Source: WRCA01 sp964587855 (lineage in GTDB: Bacteria > Pseudomonadota > Alphaproteobacteria > Rs-D84). Taken from it: 64,000 bases of DNA. Numbering within the stretch: the stretch's first letter is position 1; each line of letters begins with the position of its first letter. The position numbers and the translations under genes were made by a program. Positions 44,559-52,145 of this stretch are shown here, piece after piece. The stretch lies in the NCBI GenBank assembly GCA_964587855.1, contig CAZPLT010000003.1:1-64000 (forward strand). Reading direction: 5' to 3'. Below the pieces are notes generated by a model. The model worked only from the letters and a program-made list of their open reading frames with translations. It ran no database searches and had not been told where the DNA came from.

Positions 44559-45860
44559 TCATTTTTTACTACGAATCGATTCCCAATAATCAAGACGTTT
44601 TTTAATCTCGCGTTCAAAGCCGCGTTCGATTGGGCGATAAAATATTTGCCGCTTCATTTTTTCTGGAAAGCAGTTTTGACCACTGAACCCAGTTTCTGTA
44701 TTTGGTTCATAAATATAATCTGCGCCATATCCCATATTTTTCATCATTTTTGTCGGTGCATTCAAAATATTTTTAGGCGGCATCAAACTGCCATTTTCAC
44801 TGGCCGCACGCCATGCAGCGGTTTGAGCATTATAATTTGCAATACTTTTTGGTGCGGTGGCCAAATAAATTACCAATTCAGTTAATGCCAAATCGCCTTC
44901 GCCGGGACCCATTCTTTCGTATACTTGCCATGCGGACAACGCGATCTGCATTGCGTTCGGGTCAGCCAGGCCGATATCTTCCATTGCAAATCTGGTTAGT
45001 CGTCTAAATAAATATTTTGGATCCTGTCCGCCTAACATCATTCTGGCGGTCCAATACAGCGCAGCATCTGTGTCTGACGCGCGCAAAGATTTATGAACCG
45101 CGCTGATTAAATTGTAATGTTCCTCGCCGGCCTTGTCCGACAGTGGTGCGCGTTTTTGTATTGCAGAATCCAATTCGTCGGGCGATAATGGTTTTGCAAA
45201 TTTCGTGTTTGATAAATATTCAATAGTGTTTAATAAGAATCTGGCATCGCCATCCGCCATTTGGCACAGATGAATTTTTGCCTGGTTTGTTAATGGTAAT
45301 TCGCCCAAGTTTTTTTCGGCGCGTTTTAACAATTCTATTAAATCTTCGGCGGACAAAGGTGTAAGTACACCAATATGACAACGCGAAAGCAATGCGTTGT
45401 TTAATTCAAAACTGGGGTTTTCAGTTGTTGCGCCGATAAAAACACATGTACCATCTTCCAGATAAGGTAACAAAGTATCTTGCTGGGTTTTATTAAACCG
45501 ATGAATTTCATCAATAAACAATAATGTCCCGCGTCCAATTTCACGATTCATTTTGGCGGCTTCCATTATTTTTTTTATGTCTGCAGTGCCGCTGAAAACA
45601 GCGCTTATTGGCATGAATTCTAAATCAGTTGAGTTTGCCAAAGCGCGCGCAATTGTCGTTTTGCCACATCCAGGCGGCCCCCATAAAATCAAATTTGATA
45701 GCCGCCCAGAATTTACCATTTGCCGCACTAAACCAGTTTCCCCTAACAATTGTTTTTGCCCGATAATTTCATCAATCGTTTGTGGACGCATACGATCGGC
45801 CAATGGCGCGATTGGTGCAGTATCTGATTGAGCAAAAGGATTTGTCTCTTTTTTTAGCAT
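44559..45860 (-). CDS. rarA: replication-associated recombination protein RarA (MgsA)
   Basis: RarA is a clamp-loader-like AAA+ ATPase that acts at stalled replication forks. The 433-aa protein has the N-terminal PLADRMRPQTIDEIIGQ, Walker A WGPPGCGKTTIARALA, Walker B LLFIDEIHRFNK, sensor GATTENPSFELN and the C-terminal MgsA-type domain (DTDAALYWTARMMLGGQDPKYLFRRL). The length and motif order are standard. It is a single gene on the minus strand. Confidence 0.95.
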   Translation of the reverse strand: MLKKETNPFAQSDTAPIAPLADRMRPQTIDEIIGQKQLLGETGLVRQMVNSGRLSNLILWGPPGCGKTTIARALANSTDLEFMPISAVFSGTADIKKIMEAAKMNREIGRGTLLFIDEIHRFNKTQQDTLLPYLEDGTCVFIGATTENPSFELNNALLSRCHIGVLTPLSAEDLIELLKRAEKNLGELPLTNQAKIHLCQMADGDARFLLNTIEYLSNTKFAKPLSPDELDSAIQKRAPLSDKAGEEHYNLISAVHKSLRASDTDAALYWTARMMLGGQDPKYLFRRLTRFAMEDIGLADPNAMQIALSAWQVYERMGPGEGDLALTELVIYLATAPKSIANYNAQTAAWRAASENGSLMPPKNILNAPTKMMKNMGYGADYIYEPNTETGFSGQNCFPEKMKRQIFYRPIERGFEREIKKRLDYWESIRSKK

Positions 45861-45913
45861 TTTTTAATTAAATCTATGGTAAAATAATAGCAAATAATAA
45901 AGGTAAATCAAGG

Positions 45914-47536
45914 ATGGATAAATTTCGGCATATTTTAATTCAAAACAAGAAATGGATAATTATTTTATCTGCGGCTTTGGTTCTGTATGGTGGTTTTGAA
46001 ACTGTAAAAAAAATAACAGAAAAACAGAAAAAAGAAGTTAAAGCTGATGATATAAAAATTAAACCAGCTCCAACATATGAAGATTTTTTAAACCAATGTC
46101 GTCCCATAACACCTTATCTTATCTGTTATCTTGCAAACCCCGAAGGGTTTGAAAGCGAAGTATATAAAGATGGGCGCGGCATATGGACCATTGGGTATGG
46201 CAGTACCAGAATGCCGAACGGGCCAGTTGGACCAAACACAGCAGATATAACAATAGATCAAGCATATGAAATTGCACGTTGGCATATTGAAGATTATGAA
46301 ACTTATTTTATTATGTATTGTTATTGCTGTGCATTTGACCGTGATATGACTCCACAGGAATTTTTTGGTTTGGCTTCGTTTATTTATAACGGCGGGCCTG
46401 GAATGTTTGAACCTAATGTAGATACAAAAAATGGTAAACCAGGAAAAAAGGATAGAGCCAGAAATGATAGATGGGCAGAGTTGCGAAGTCTTTACCGTAA
46501 TCAAGGAACAATCAGTCGCGAACAAGTAAAAGAGTTGTTTGCAAAATATCCGGTTGTTTCCCAAGGTAGTGTTTTAAAAGCATGGCTAGATGGGAAAAGC
46601 GGTGAAGAAATAGGACAAATGTTGGTTAACTATTTAAGTTCAGGTGGTGAACGGGCCGAAGGCTTGGTTTGGCGCAGATGGTTAGAAGCATGTTTAATAT
46701 CTGGAGCTATTGATCCTTTGGATATTATGAATACACCAATTGGTGGAATTTATGAATTTCGTCAGTATTTGAAATCAAAAGACATGGATATGATAAACAA
46801 AGATAATGTTTTAAATTATTCTGTTGCTGATACTTTAGAAGTGTGGTTAAAAGATCCGCGTTATTGGGACAAGAAAAATAAAAGATTATATAAACCACAA
46901 AATATTCAATTAACCAAGTCAGTAATGCCAAAAGAAATTGTAGAATTATGTGAATCTGGATATTGTACTGTTTCAAATAAAACAAATGCGAATCGTTTTT
47001 ATATTACTTCACATAAACCATTGATGGAAAGAAGTTCGGAAGCTTTGGTAGAACTAGGTACAAAGTATTTGTATGATAATAATTATCCAAAAGCCGAAGA
47101 AGTTTATATGGATGTAATTAAAAAATATCCAGAAAATGCCAGTGCTTACAGCGATCTTTCGTATCTTTATTTAAAGTGGGGAAAATACGAAAAGGGTATA
47201 GCAGTTATAAATATATTAAATACAAATATAACAAAATCTATGGATGCCAATGGTTTAGCTGGGACGTATTATAACGTTGGGTTATGTTATAAAAAATTGG
47301 GCGGCGCCAAGAATTTGGAATTGGCTAAAACCTATATGACAAAAGCCAAAAACTTATTACCAAATGTCAAAGTTTATCAAAAAGAAATTGATGACATTAA
47401 TGTGAAATTAAAAAATATAGAAAAAAGCAAAAGTACAGTAAAAAAGAAATCATTGTTTGATACTGGGAAAGCGAATATATCTGTAAAAAATCAAAATAAT
47501 AAACATAATAATGCAAAGAAACAAAAAACGCATTAA
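45914..47536 (+). CDS. membrane-anchored GH24 lysozyme-like domain with TPR repeats
   Basis: This 540-aa protein has one N-terminal membrane helix (about 13-30, WIIILSAALVLYGGFE). Next comes a T4-lysozyme-type domain (about 65-290) with E77, D86 and T92, spaced 9 and 6 apart exactly as E11-D20-T26 in T4 lysozyme (EGFESEVYKDGRGIWTIGYG). TPR-like repeats cover about 370-480 (KYLYDNNYPKAEEVYMDVIK, SDLSYLYLKWGKYEKG), and a basic Lys/Asn tail closes it. The combination suggests a cell-wall hydrolase acting in an envelope complex. There are no phage genes around it, and the lysozyme fold is likely domesticated. The linkage to neighbouring genes is unclear. Confidence 0.75.
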   Translation: MDKFRHILIQNKKWIIILSAALVLYGGFETVKKITEKQKKEVKADDIKIKPAPTYEDFLNQCRPITPYLICYLANPEGFESEVYKDGRGIWTIGYGSTRMPNGPVGPNTADITIDQAYEIARWHIEDYETYFIMYCYCCAFDRDMTPQEFFGLASFIYNGGPGMFEPNVDTKNGKPGKKDRARNDRWAELRSLYRNQGTISREQVKELFAKYPVVSQGSVLKAWLDGKSGEEIGQMLVNYLSSGGERAEGLVWRRWLEACLISGAIDPLDIMNTPIGGIYEFRQYLKSKDMDMINKDNVLNYSVADTLEVWLKDPRYWDKKNKRLYKPQNIQLTKSVMPKEIVELCESGYCTVSNKTNANRFYITSHKPLMERSSEALVELGTKYLYDNNYPKAEEVYMDVIKKYPENASAYSDLSYLYLKWGKYEKGIAVINILNTNITKSMDANGLAGTYYNVGLCYKKLGGAKNLELAKTYMTKAKNLLPNVKVYQKEIDDINVKLKNIEKSKSTVKKKSLFDTGKANISVKNQNNKHNNAKKQKTH

Positions 47537-48162
47537 AGCGACAAAATCAGATATTTTGGCGCGATTGTTCCGGCCTTGTTTTTTTGCTGATATCTGGTTT
47601 CAATGATTGATAATTGGTCACCGAATATTGATAGCCTTGTTTTTGGTAATTGCTGGATAATCCAATCATAGTATTCATAATGATCTGTGCCGATTATGAT
47701 TTGTCCATTTGGCGTAAGATGCGCGGTCAATAAATTTAAGAATTCACTGGATAATAATCTGCGTTTTTCGTGGCGCGCTTTGGGCCATGGGTCAGGGTGC
47801 AAAACCCATATTTGCGAAAATTCAAAATCATTATTATTTATCAATTTTCGAACATCGTCTGGCCATATTTTTATATTTTTATATTCTGGTTTTATATTGT
47901 TATCGTCATCGGTAATTTTTGACAACAGACTGGCCACCCCATTTATAAAGGGTTCGGCACCGATGATTGTTTTGTCTGGATTTTCGGTTGCCAGTGCCAG
48001 CAAATGTTCCCCAGCACCAAACCCGATTTCCAGTATATGGTCCGTATCCCCAATTTGTTGGGGCATAAATTTAGGCAGTAAATTATCCACCAGTGATTGC
48101 TGGCGGGCGGATAAACGCTTGCCATGAATTCTGCCAAAGGTTCTGATATCTTGCTTTTCCAT
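47533..48162 (-). CDS. trmB: tRNA (guanine-N7)-methyltransferase TrmB
   Basis: TrmB methylates G46 of tRNA to m7G with SAM. The protein (about 209 aa) has the family start RTFGRIHGKRLSARQQ, SAM-binding LEIGFGAGEHLLALA, PDDVRKLI and the WVLHPDPWPKARHEKRRL signature. The start at 48162 is preferred to 48183: a TTGCCT-17-TATACT promoter lies exactly upstream, ending 7 bases before this ATG, and would put the longer start before the transcription start. That makes the mRNA leaderless or nearly so. It converges on the lysozyme-TPR gene by 4 bases. Confidence 0.92.
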   Translation of the reverse strand: MEKQDIRTFGRIHGKRLSARQQSLVDNLLPKFMPQQIGDTDHILEIGFGAGEHLLALATENPDKTIIGAEPFINGVASLLSKITDDDNNIKPEYKNIKIWPDDVRKLINNNDFEFSQIWVLHPDPWPKARHEKRRLLSSEFLNLLTAHLTPNGQIIIGTDHYEYYDWIIQQLPKTRLSIFGDQLSIIETRYQQKNKAGTIAPKYLILSL

Positions 48163-48198
48163 AATTTTGAGTATAAAATACATGAGTTAAAAAGGCAA
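48151..48198. promoter_or_regulatory. overlapping divergent promoters of trmB and gltX
   Basis: On the minus strand TTGCCT (48198-48193) and TATACT (48175-48170) are 17 bases apart and drive trmB. On the plus strand TTGCTT (48151-48156) and TAAAAT (48174-48179) are also 17 bases apart and drive gltX. The two -10 regions overlap. Confidence 0.55.
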
Positions 48199-48204
48199 TA
48201 AATA

Positions 48205-49824
48205 ATGAGACCAGGATTATCACCATATTTAATTAAAAGATTATTACCAGATGCAAAATGGACGATTGCAGAGTTAGAGGAAAAATTTCCGGCGCGCAAT
48301 TTGCCAGATGGCGCGATGGTAACCCGCTTTGCCCCCAGCCCAACTGGATATATGCATATTGGCGGATTGTATCAAATGCTGATAGATTATAAATTGGCTG
48401 CGCAATCTGGCGGCGTGTTTATGTTGCGTATAGAAGATACCGATACCAAGCGCGAAGTCGATGGCGCAGTAAAACTTATTTTACAAACAGCAGAAAAGTT
48501 TGGATTAAACCCGGATGAAGGCGCAAGTGTCATAACAAAAAACGTACATACCGCATTATCAGAAATGGGTAATTATGGACCTTATCAACAATCGGAAAGA
48601 AAAGAAATTTATCATTCTGTTGTGGCGCATTTATTGGCAATGGGGCAGGCTTATCCTTGTTTTTTAACCCCCGAAGAAATGGACAAGATTCGTGAAAATC
48701 AAAAATCTTCTGGTTTGCCAACTGGTATTTATGGTGAATTTGCCCGCGATCGCAATTTATCCGAAGAAGAAATTATTGCCCGTTTGGGTAATGGTGAAGT
48801 GCCCAGTATACGGCTGTATTCAGCGGGCGACAAAAACAAAAAGATTTTCTGTAAAGATGCTGTGCGTGGCAGTATCGCTTTTCCCGAAAATGACGAAGAT
48901 GTAGTTTTGATAAAGTCTAATGACGGATTGCCAACTTACCATTTTGCTCATTTGGTGGATGACCATTTTATGCGGACGACACATGTTGTTCGTGGCGAAG
49001 AATGGTTGCCCAGTTTTCCATTACATGTTCAGATGTTTAATATGATGGAATGGAAAGTTCCAGTCTATGTTCATACATCAACCCTGGATACCATAGATGA
49101 TGAAACGGGCAAGCAACGCAAATTATCAAAGCGCAAAGACCCCCAGGCAAATGTTGCGCAATTTATAGAATCGGGCTGGCCGGTGGATGCTGTATTGGAA
49201 TACCTATTTAACATTATTGCCAGCGGCTATGAAGAGGCTAAGTTAAAAGGTCAGGCAAAAAATATTTGGGAATATGAATTAAAGTTGAAAAAGATTCCTA
49301 TGTCTGGCGCATTGTTCGATATGAAGAAATTGGAATGGTGGGCAAAAGAATTTATTGCGACGTTAAGCGTGGATGATTTAACCAATAAAGTAATGATATG
49401 GACAGATAAGTATTCAAAAGAATGGGCGGAAAGATTAAAAGATAAAACAGACGATTTAAAAAAAATCTTATCCATAGAACGGGATAATCCAAAACGCATT
49501 CGCAAGGATTTTATTACTTGGAAACAAACATTGGAAGAAATTTCATATTTCTTTGATGACGTGTTTGCAAAAATAAAAATCCCGCCGGTTAATAAAGAAG
49601 TTTTATCCGAATTTTTGAAAACATTCGATATTAATGATGATAAAGATGCTTGGTGGAAAAAAATTCAAGATGTTGCGACCAGTGTGGGCGTTCAAAATGG
49701 TGATTCGGCGATGGCTTTGCGTGTTGCGCTGACGGGGCGTACAAACACCCCAGACCTGTATTTAATAATGCAGGTTATGGGAGACACGCGTGTTCGAGAA
49801 AGGATTACAAAATGTCTGAAATAA
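48205..49824 (+). CDS. gltX: glutamate--tRNA ligase
   Basis: This class I aminoacyl-tRNA synthetase attaches Glu to tRNA-Glu (and, in many alphaproteobacteria, also to tRNA-Gln before amidation). The 539-aa protein has TRFAPSPTGYMHIGG (HIGH-type motif), LRIEDTDTKREV, ATP-binding HVVRGEEWLPSFP and the KLSKRKDP (KMSKS) loop. It has about 38 residues before the catalytic start, longer than usual. The downstream GNAT gene overlaps by 13 bases. Confidence 0.94.
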   Translation: MRPGLSPYLIKRLLPDAKWTIAELEEKFPARNLPDGAMVTRFAPSPTGYMHIGGLYQMLIDYKLAAQSGGVFMLRIEDTDTKREVDGAVKLILQTAEKFGLNPDEGASVITKNVHTALSEMGNYGPYQQSERKEIYHSVVAHLLAMGQAYPCFLTPEEMDKIRENQKSSGLPTGIYGEFARDRNLSEEEIIARLGNGEVPSIRLYSAGDKNKKIFCKDAVRGSIAFPENDEDVVLIKSNDGLPTYHFAHLVDDHFMRTTHVVRGEEWLPSFPLHVQMFNMMEWKVPVYVHTSTLDTIDDETGKQRKLSKRKDPQANVAQFIESGWPVDAVLEYLFNIIASGYEEAKLKGQAKNIWEYELKLKKIPMSGALFDMKKLEWWAKEFIATLSVDDLTNKVMIWTDKYSKEWAERLKDKTDDLKKILSIERDNPKRIRKDFITWKQTLEEISYFFDDVFAKIKIPPVNKEVLSEFLKTFDINDDKDAWWKKIQDVATSVGVQNGDSAMALRVALTGRTNTPDLYLIMQVMGDTRVRERITKCLK

Positions 49825-50243
49825 TTGTTCGCTGTGCCGAACAAAAAGATTTTTTAGCAGTGCAAAAAGTTCAGTTAACTGGCGGGGAAGCTTTGCTGAC
49901 GAATGAAGATGCAATTGAAATTGCAGATATGGAACTGCAAGTAAAAAGCCCAAATGGTATTTTTGGTGTTGCCGAATATGACGGAAAAATCATTGGATTT
50001 ATTTACGGCGAAAACTTGGCTGCACGTTGGGCGCTTTCATCATACTTTGTTGTTCTGCCAGAATATCGCGGAACAAATGCCGCGCATGAATTAGGGGAAT
50101 GGTTTATATCAGAATGTAAATCTCGCGGCGCAAAATATATTATTTGTTATGTTGATAAAGATAATAAAAAACTGATAAACTTTTATCAGCATTTTGGATT
50201 TGAATTGGGTGGAACTTATGTTGAAATGATAAAAGAAATATAA
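49812..50243 (+). CDS. GNAT-family N-acetyltransferase
   Basis: This 143-aa protein has a GNAT fold: GVAEYDGKIIGFIYGE (strand b4 region), YFVVLPEYRGTNAAHEL (acetyl-CoA-binding Q/RxxGxx/A, here YRGTNAAHELG) and FYQHFGFELGGTYVEM (C-terminal signature). The acceptor substrate is unknown. It starts inside the gltX 3' end, so the two are translated from one message. Confidence 0.85.
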   Translation: MSEIIVRCAEQKDFLAVQKVQLTGGEALLTNEDAIEIADMELQVKSPNGIFGVAEYDGKIIGFIYGENLAARWALSSYFVVLPEYRGTNAAHELGEWFISECKSRGAKYIICYVDKDNKKLINFYQHFGFELGGTYVEMIKEI

Positions 50244-50281
50244 ATATTTTTTGGAGTTAAAATTTCAAAAAGTATAGAGAA

Positions 50282-51195
50282 ATGAAAACAAAAAATAAAA
50301 TGCGATACAATAAACTTTTGTTTTTTACATTACTTGTTGCTGCATGTAGTGGTGTAAAGTCCCCGTCTGTGTCGGATGAAGTTGATTATTCTGCGCGCTT
50401 GGATTCNNNNNNNNNNNNNNNNNNNNNNNNNNNNNNNNNNNNNNNNNNNNNNNNNNNNNNNNNNNNNNNNNNNNNNNNNNNNNNNNNNNNNNNNNNNNNN
50501 NNNNNNCGCGCTTGGATTCTGTTTCAAAACAATTTATTGGTGTTAGATATGCCATGGACCCACTGGGCGAAGGCACCGGCGTGGATGCTGATCCAATTAT
50601 TCGTTCAGATGTTTTTGACTGTGTAACATATGTTGAAACATCTATGGCGTATGCCACGCCAGGTGATCCAATAGAGAATAAAATAAAAATTTCTTATTTG
50701 GATGCAAATCCATCGTATATTTATCGTAAGCATTTTTGGGAAATGGATCAGGCCCAAAGTGGGACTATGACTGACATTACATCAAAACTGGGCACGCCAG
50801 TAAAATATGTTTCTGGAACTATTGATAAGAATTCTTGGTTTGCAAAGAAAAATCCACCTGTAAAAACTGATTTTGAAACACAGAAAATCACTCTGTCTTA
50901 CATTGCTTCTGCTGACATTCCAAAAATTAGTATGAAAAGATTGCCTCGTGTTTCAATAATCGGTATAATTGCTGACAGCAAGGATATGCCCGCACAAATT
51001 GGGACAAACAATTGGAATAGGCATGTTGGATTTATTGTTCGAGATGGTGATAAAGTAGTTGTCCGCCACGCAAGTTATGTAGCGGGCAAGGTAATAGAGC
51101 AATCCTGGAATGATTTTATAAATTATCAGATGGTATTAAAAAATAGAATTGGAATAAAAATTTGGGAGATAAAAAATGTTCAAAACGAAAAATAA
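50282..51195 (+). CDS. DUF1460-like lipoprotein amidase, interrupted by an assembly gap
   Basis: Two pieces, 50282-50406 and 50507-51195, belong to one gene. The first has a lipoprotein signal (LFFTLLVAACSG, lipobox AAC). The second has DCVTYVETSMAYA with a likely catalytic Cys and HVGFIVRDGDKVVVRHAS with a likely His, the pattern of DUF1460 N-acetylmuramoyl-L-alanine amidase-like proteins in the NlpC/P60 group. A run of exactly 100 N splits them. The 13 bases before the gap equal the 13 after it, and merging them restores one frame through SARLDSVSKQF. The mature protein would be about 250 aa. It overlaps hlyIII by 20 bases. Confidence 0.7.
50407..50506. other. 100-N assembly gap flanked by a 13-bp duplicate
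   Basis: This is a block of 100 N. The flanking bases CGCGCTTGGATTC occur on the left (50394-50406) and again on the right (50507-50519). This looks like an unmerged contig-end overlap with a placeholder gap; the true distance is probably zero. Confidence 0.85.
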
Positions 51196-51937
51196 AAAAC
51201 CAAAAAAAGTTGCACGGGCACAAAGCAGGGCGATCAAGGCACAACCACGCGCAAACGCATTGTTGCGGGCTTTACGCGCAGCGGGTTTGTTTCGGTGGGA
51301 ACGTGAACCCAGTCATTCTGAATGGGTTGCTGATGTTTTGACCCACGGAATTGGTATTGGATTGGCCATTGCTTGTTTGTGTATTCTTTGTGTTTTTGCT
51401 GTCTTATATCATAATTCTTGGGCTGTGGTATCTTGCGTTATTTTCGGGCTGACTATGTTCTTGCTTTATTTTGGCAGCACTTTCTGTCATGCCATGATTG
51501 GGCAGAAAAGCGAATGCTTTTTTGAAGTTTGGGATTCATCCGCAATTTATGCATTGATTGCCGGAACATATACCCCATTTTTGCTGGTCAATCTGCGCGG
51601 TGCATTGGGTTGGACTGTATTTGGAATATTGTGGGCGATTACAATTTTTGGCTCTGTAATGAAAATCCGCAGACCAAAAGAACAACCAAAATGGGTTGTC
51701 GCGCTGTATTTAATTATGGGATGGGCGGTAGTATTTATTTTGCCCAGAATGATAGAAACGGTGTCAGCGCGCGGGATGTGGTTTGTTCTGGCGGGCGCAT
51801 TGTCTTATTCTCTGGGGGTTATTTTTTATCTGCGACGCAGATTAAAATTTAGCCACATGATTTGGCATTTATTCGTTATTGGCGGCAGTATTTGTTTTTT
51901 CTTTGCGGTGCTGTTCGGCAGTATAATTGACTTTTAA
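51176..51937 (+). CDS. HlyIII/PAQR-family membrane protein
   Basis: This 253-aa protein starts with a long basic tail (about 1-45), then seven predicted helices. Family residues visible are THGIGIGLAI, STFCHAM (His), YALIAGTYTPFLL and the last-helix FSHMIWHLFVIGG, whose His pair is part of the PAQR zinc site. Bacterial members (hemolysin III, YqfA) are implicated in membrane homeostasis; the activity is not proven. GGGAG lies about 8 bases upstream of the ATG. It ends at a terminator. Confidence 0.85.
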   Translation: MFKTKNKKPKKVARAQSRAIKAQPRANALLRALRAAGLFRWEREPSHSEWVADVLTHGIGIGLAIACLCILCVFAVLYHNSWAVVSCVIFGLTMFLLYFGSTFCHAMIGQKSECFFEVWDSSAIYALIAGTYTPFLLVNLRGALGWTVFGILWAITIFGSVMKIRRPKEQPKWVVALYLIMGWAVVFILPRMIETVSARGMWFVLAGALSYSLGVIFYLRRRLKFSHMIWHLFVIGGSICFFFAVLFGSIIDF

Positions 51938-51940
51938 ATT

Positions 51941-51969
51941 AAAAAAGGGCGCATATTCGCGTCCTTTTT
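51941..51969 (+). terminator. terminator after hlyIII
   Basis: GGGCGC (51947-51952) pairs with GCGTCC (51959-51964, one G-T), with an ATATTC loop, A's on the left and TTTTT on the right. It separates the gltX-to-hlyIII genes from the thrS leader. Confidence 0.75.
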
Positions 51970-51980
51970 ATTAAAAACAT

Positions 51981-52009
51981 TTGATTTTTCAGAAAAATAG
52001 ATTTAAAAT
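51981..52009 (+). promoter_or_regulatory. promoter P1 of the thrS leader
   Basis: TTGATT (51981-51986) and TAAAAT (52004-52009) with 17 bases between. The predicted start, near 52016, is 3 bases before the leader peptide ATG. Confidence 0.6.
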
Positions 52010-52018
52010 AACATTGTT

Positions 52019-52072
52019 ATGAAAAACAAATTTGTTCTTTTTACAACTACAACAACCCCGTTGGGGGTCTAA
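52019..52072 (+). CDS. thrS leader peptide with five consecutive Thr codons
   Basis: This is a 17-residue reading frame, MKNKFVLFTTTTTPLGV, directly upstream of thrS. Residues 9-13 are five adjacent Thr codons (52043-52057). It has a promoter (P1) whose start falls at the ATG, so it would be leaderless; there is no ribosome site. The stop lies before a hairpin region. A Thr run in the leader of the threonyl-tRNA synthetase gene is what ribosome-mediated attenuation predicts (compare E. coli thrL). No T-box motif is present. Confidence 0.65.
   Translation: MKNKFVLFTTTTTPLGV
52055..52068 (+). promoter_or_regulatory. hairpin overlapping the last Thr codon of the leader
   Basis: ACCCC (52055-52059) pairs with GGGGT (52064-52068) around a GTTG loop. 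A ribosome stalled on the Thr codons would cover its left arm. No U-run follows it, so it is not itself an intrinsic terminator. A second small stem, GCAC/GTGC, lies at 52081-52093. Confidence 0.45.
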
Positions 52073-52078
52073 ATTCTA

Positions 52079-52107
52079 TTGCACTTTGTGTGCTTTCCGT
52101 ATACAAT
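52079..52107 (+). promoter_or_regulatory. second promoter P2 of thrS
   Basis: TTGCAC (52079-52084) and TACAAT (52102-52107) are 17 bases apart, after the leader peptide. P2 would give a constitutive message without the leader, beside the leader-controlled P1. Confidence 0.55.
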
Positions 52108-52145
52108 AATCAACAATTAAAAAATAAATAATAAAGGTTTTTATT

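Noticed and set aside
45914..47536. Lysozyme domain as a prophage remnant
   Set aside because: No holin, spanin or structural phage gene is nearby, and the membrane helix plus TPR tail differ from phage lysozymes.
50407..50506. Real repeat-flanked insertion or deletion at the N block
   Set aside because: Exactly 100 N and a 13-bp end overlap that restores the frame indicate an assembly placeholder.
51970..52145. T-box riboswitch upstream of thrS
   Set aside because: There is no T-box consensus bulge or specifier-loop architecture; the Thr-codon leader explains the region better.
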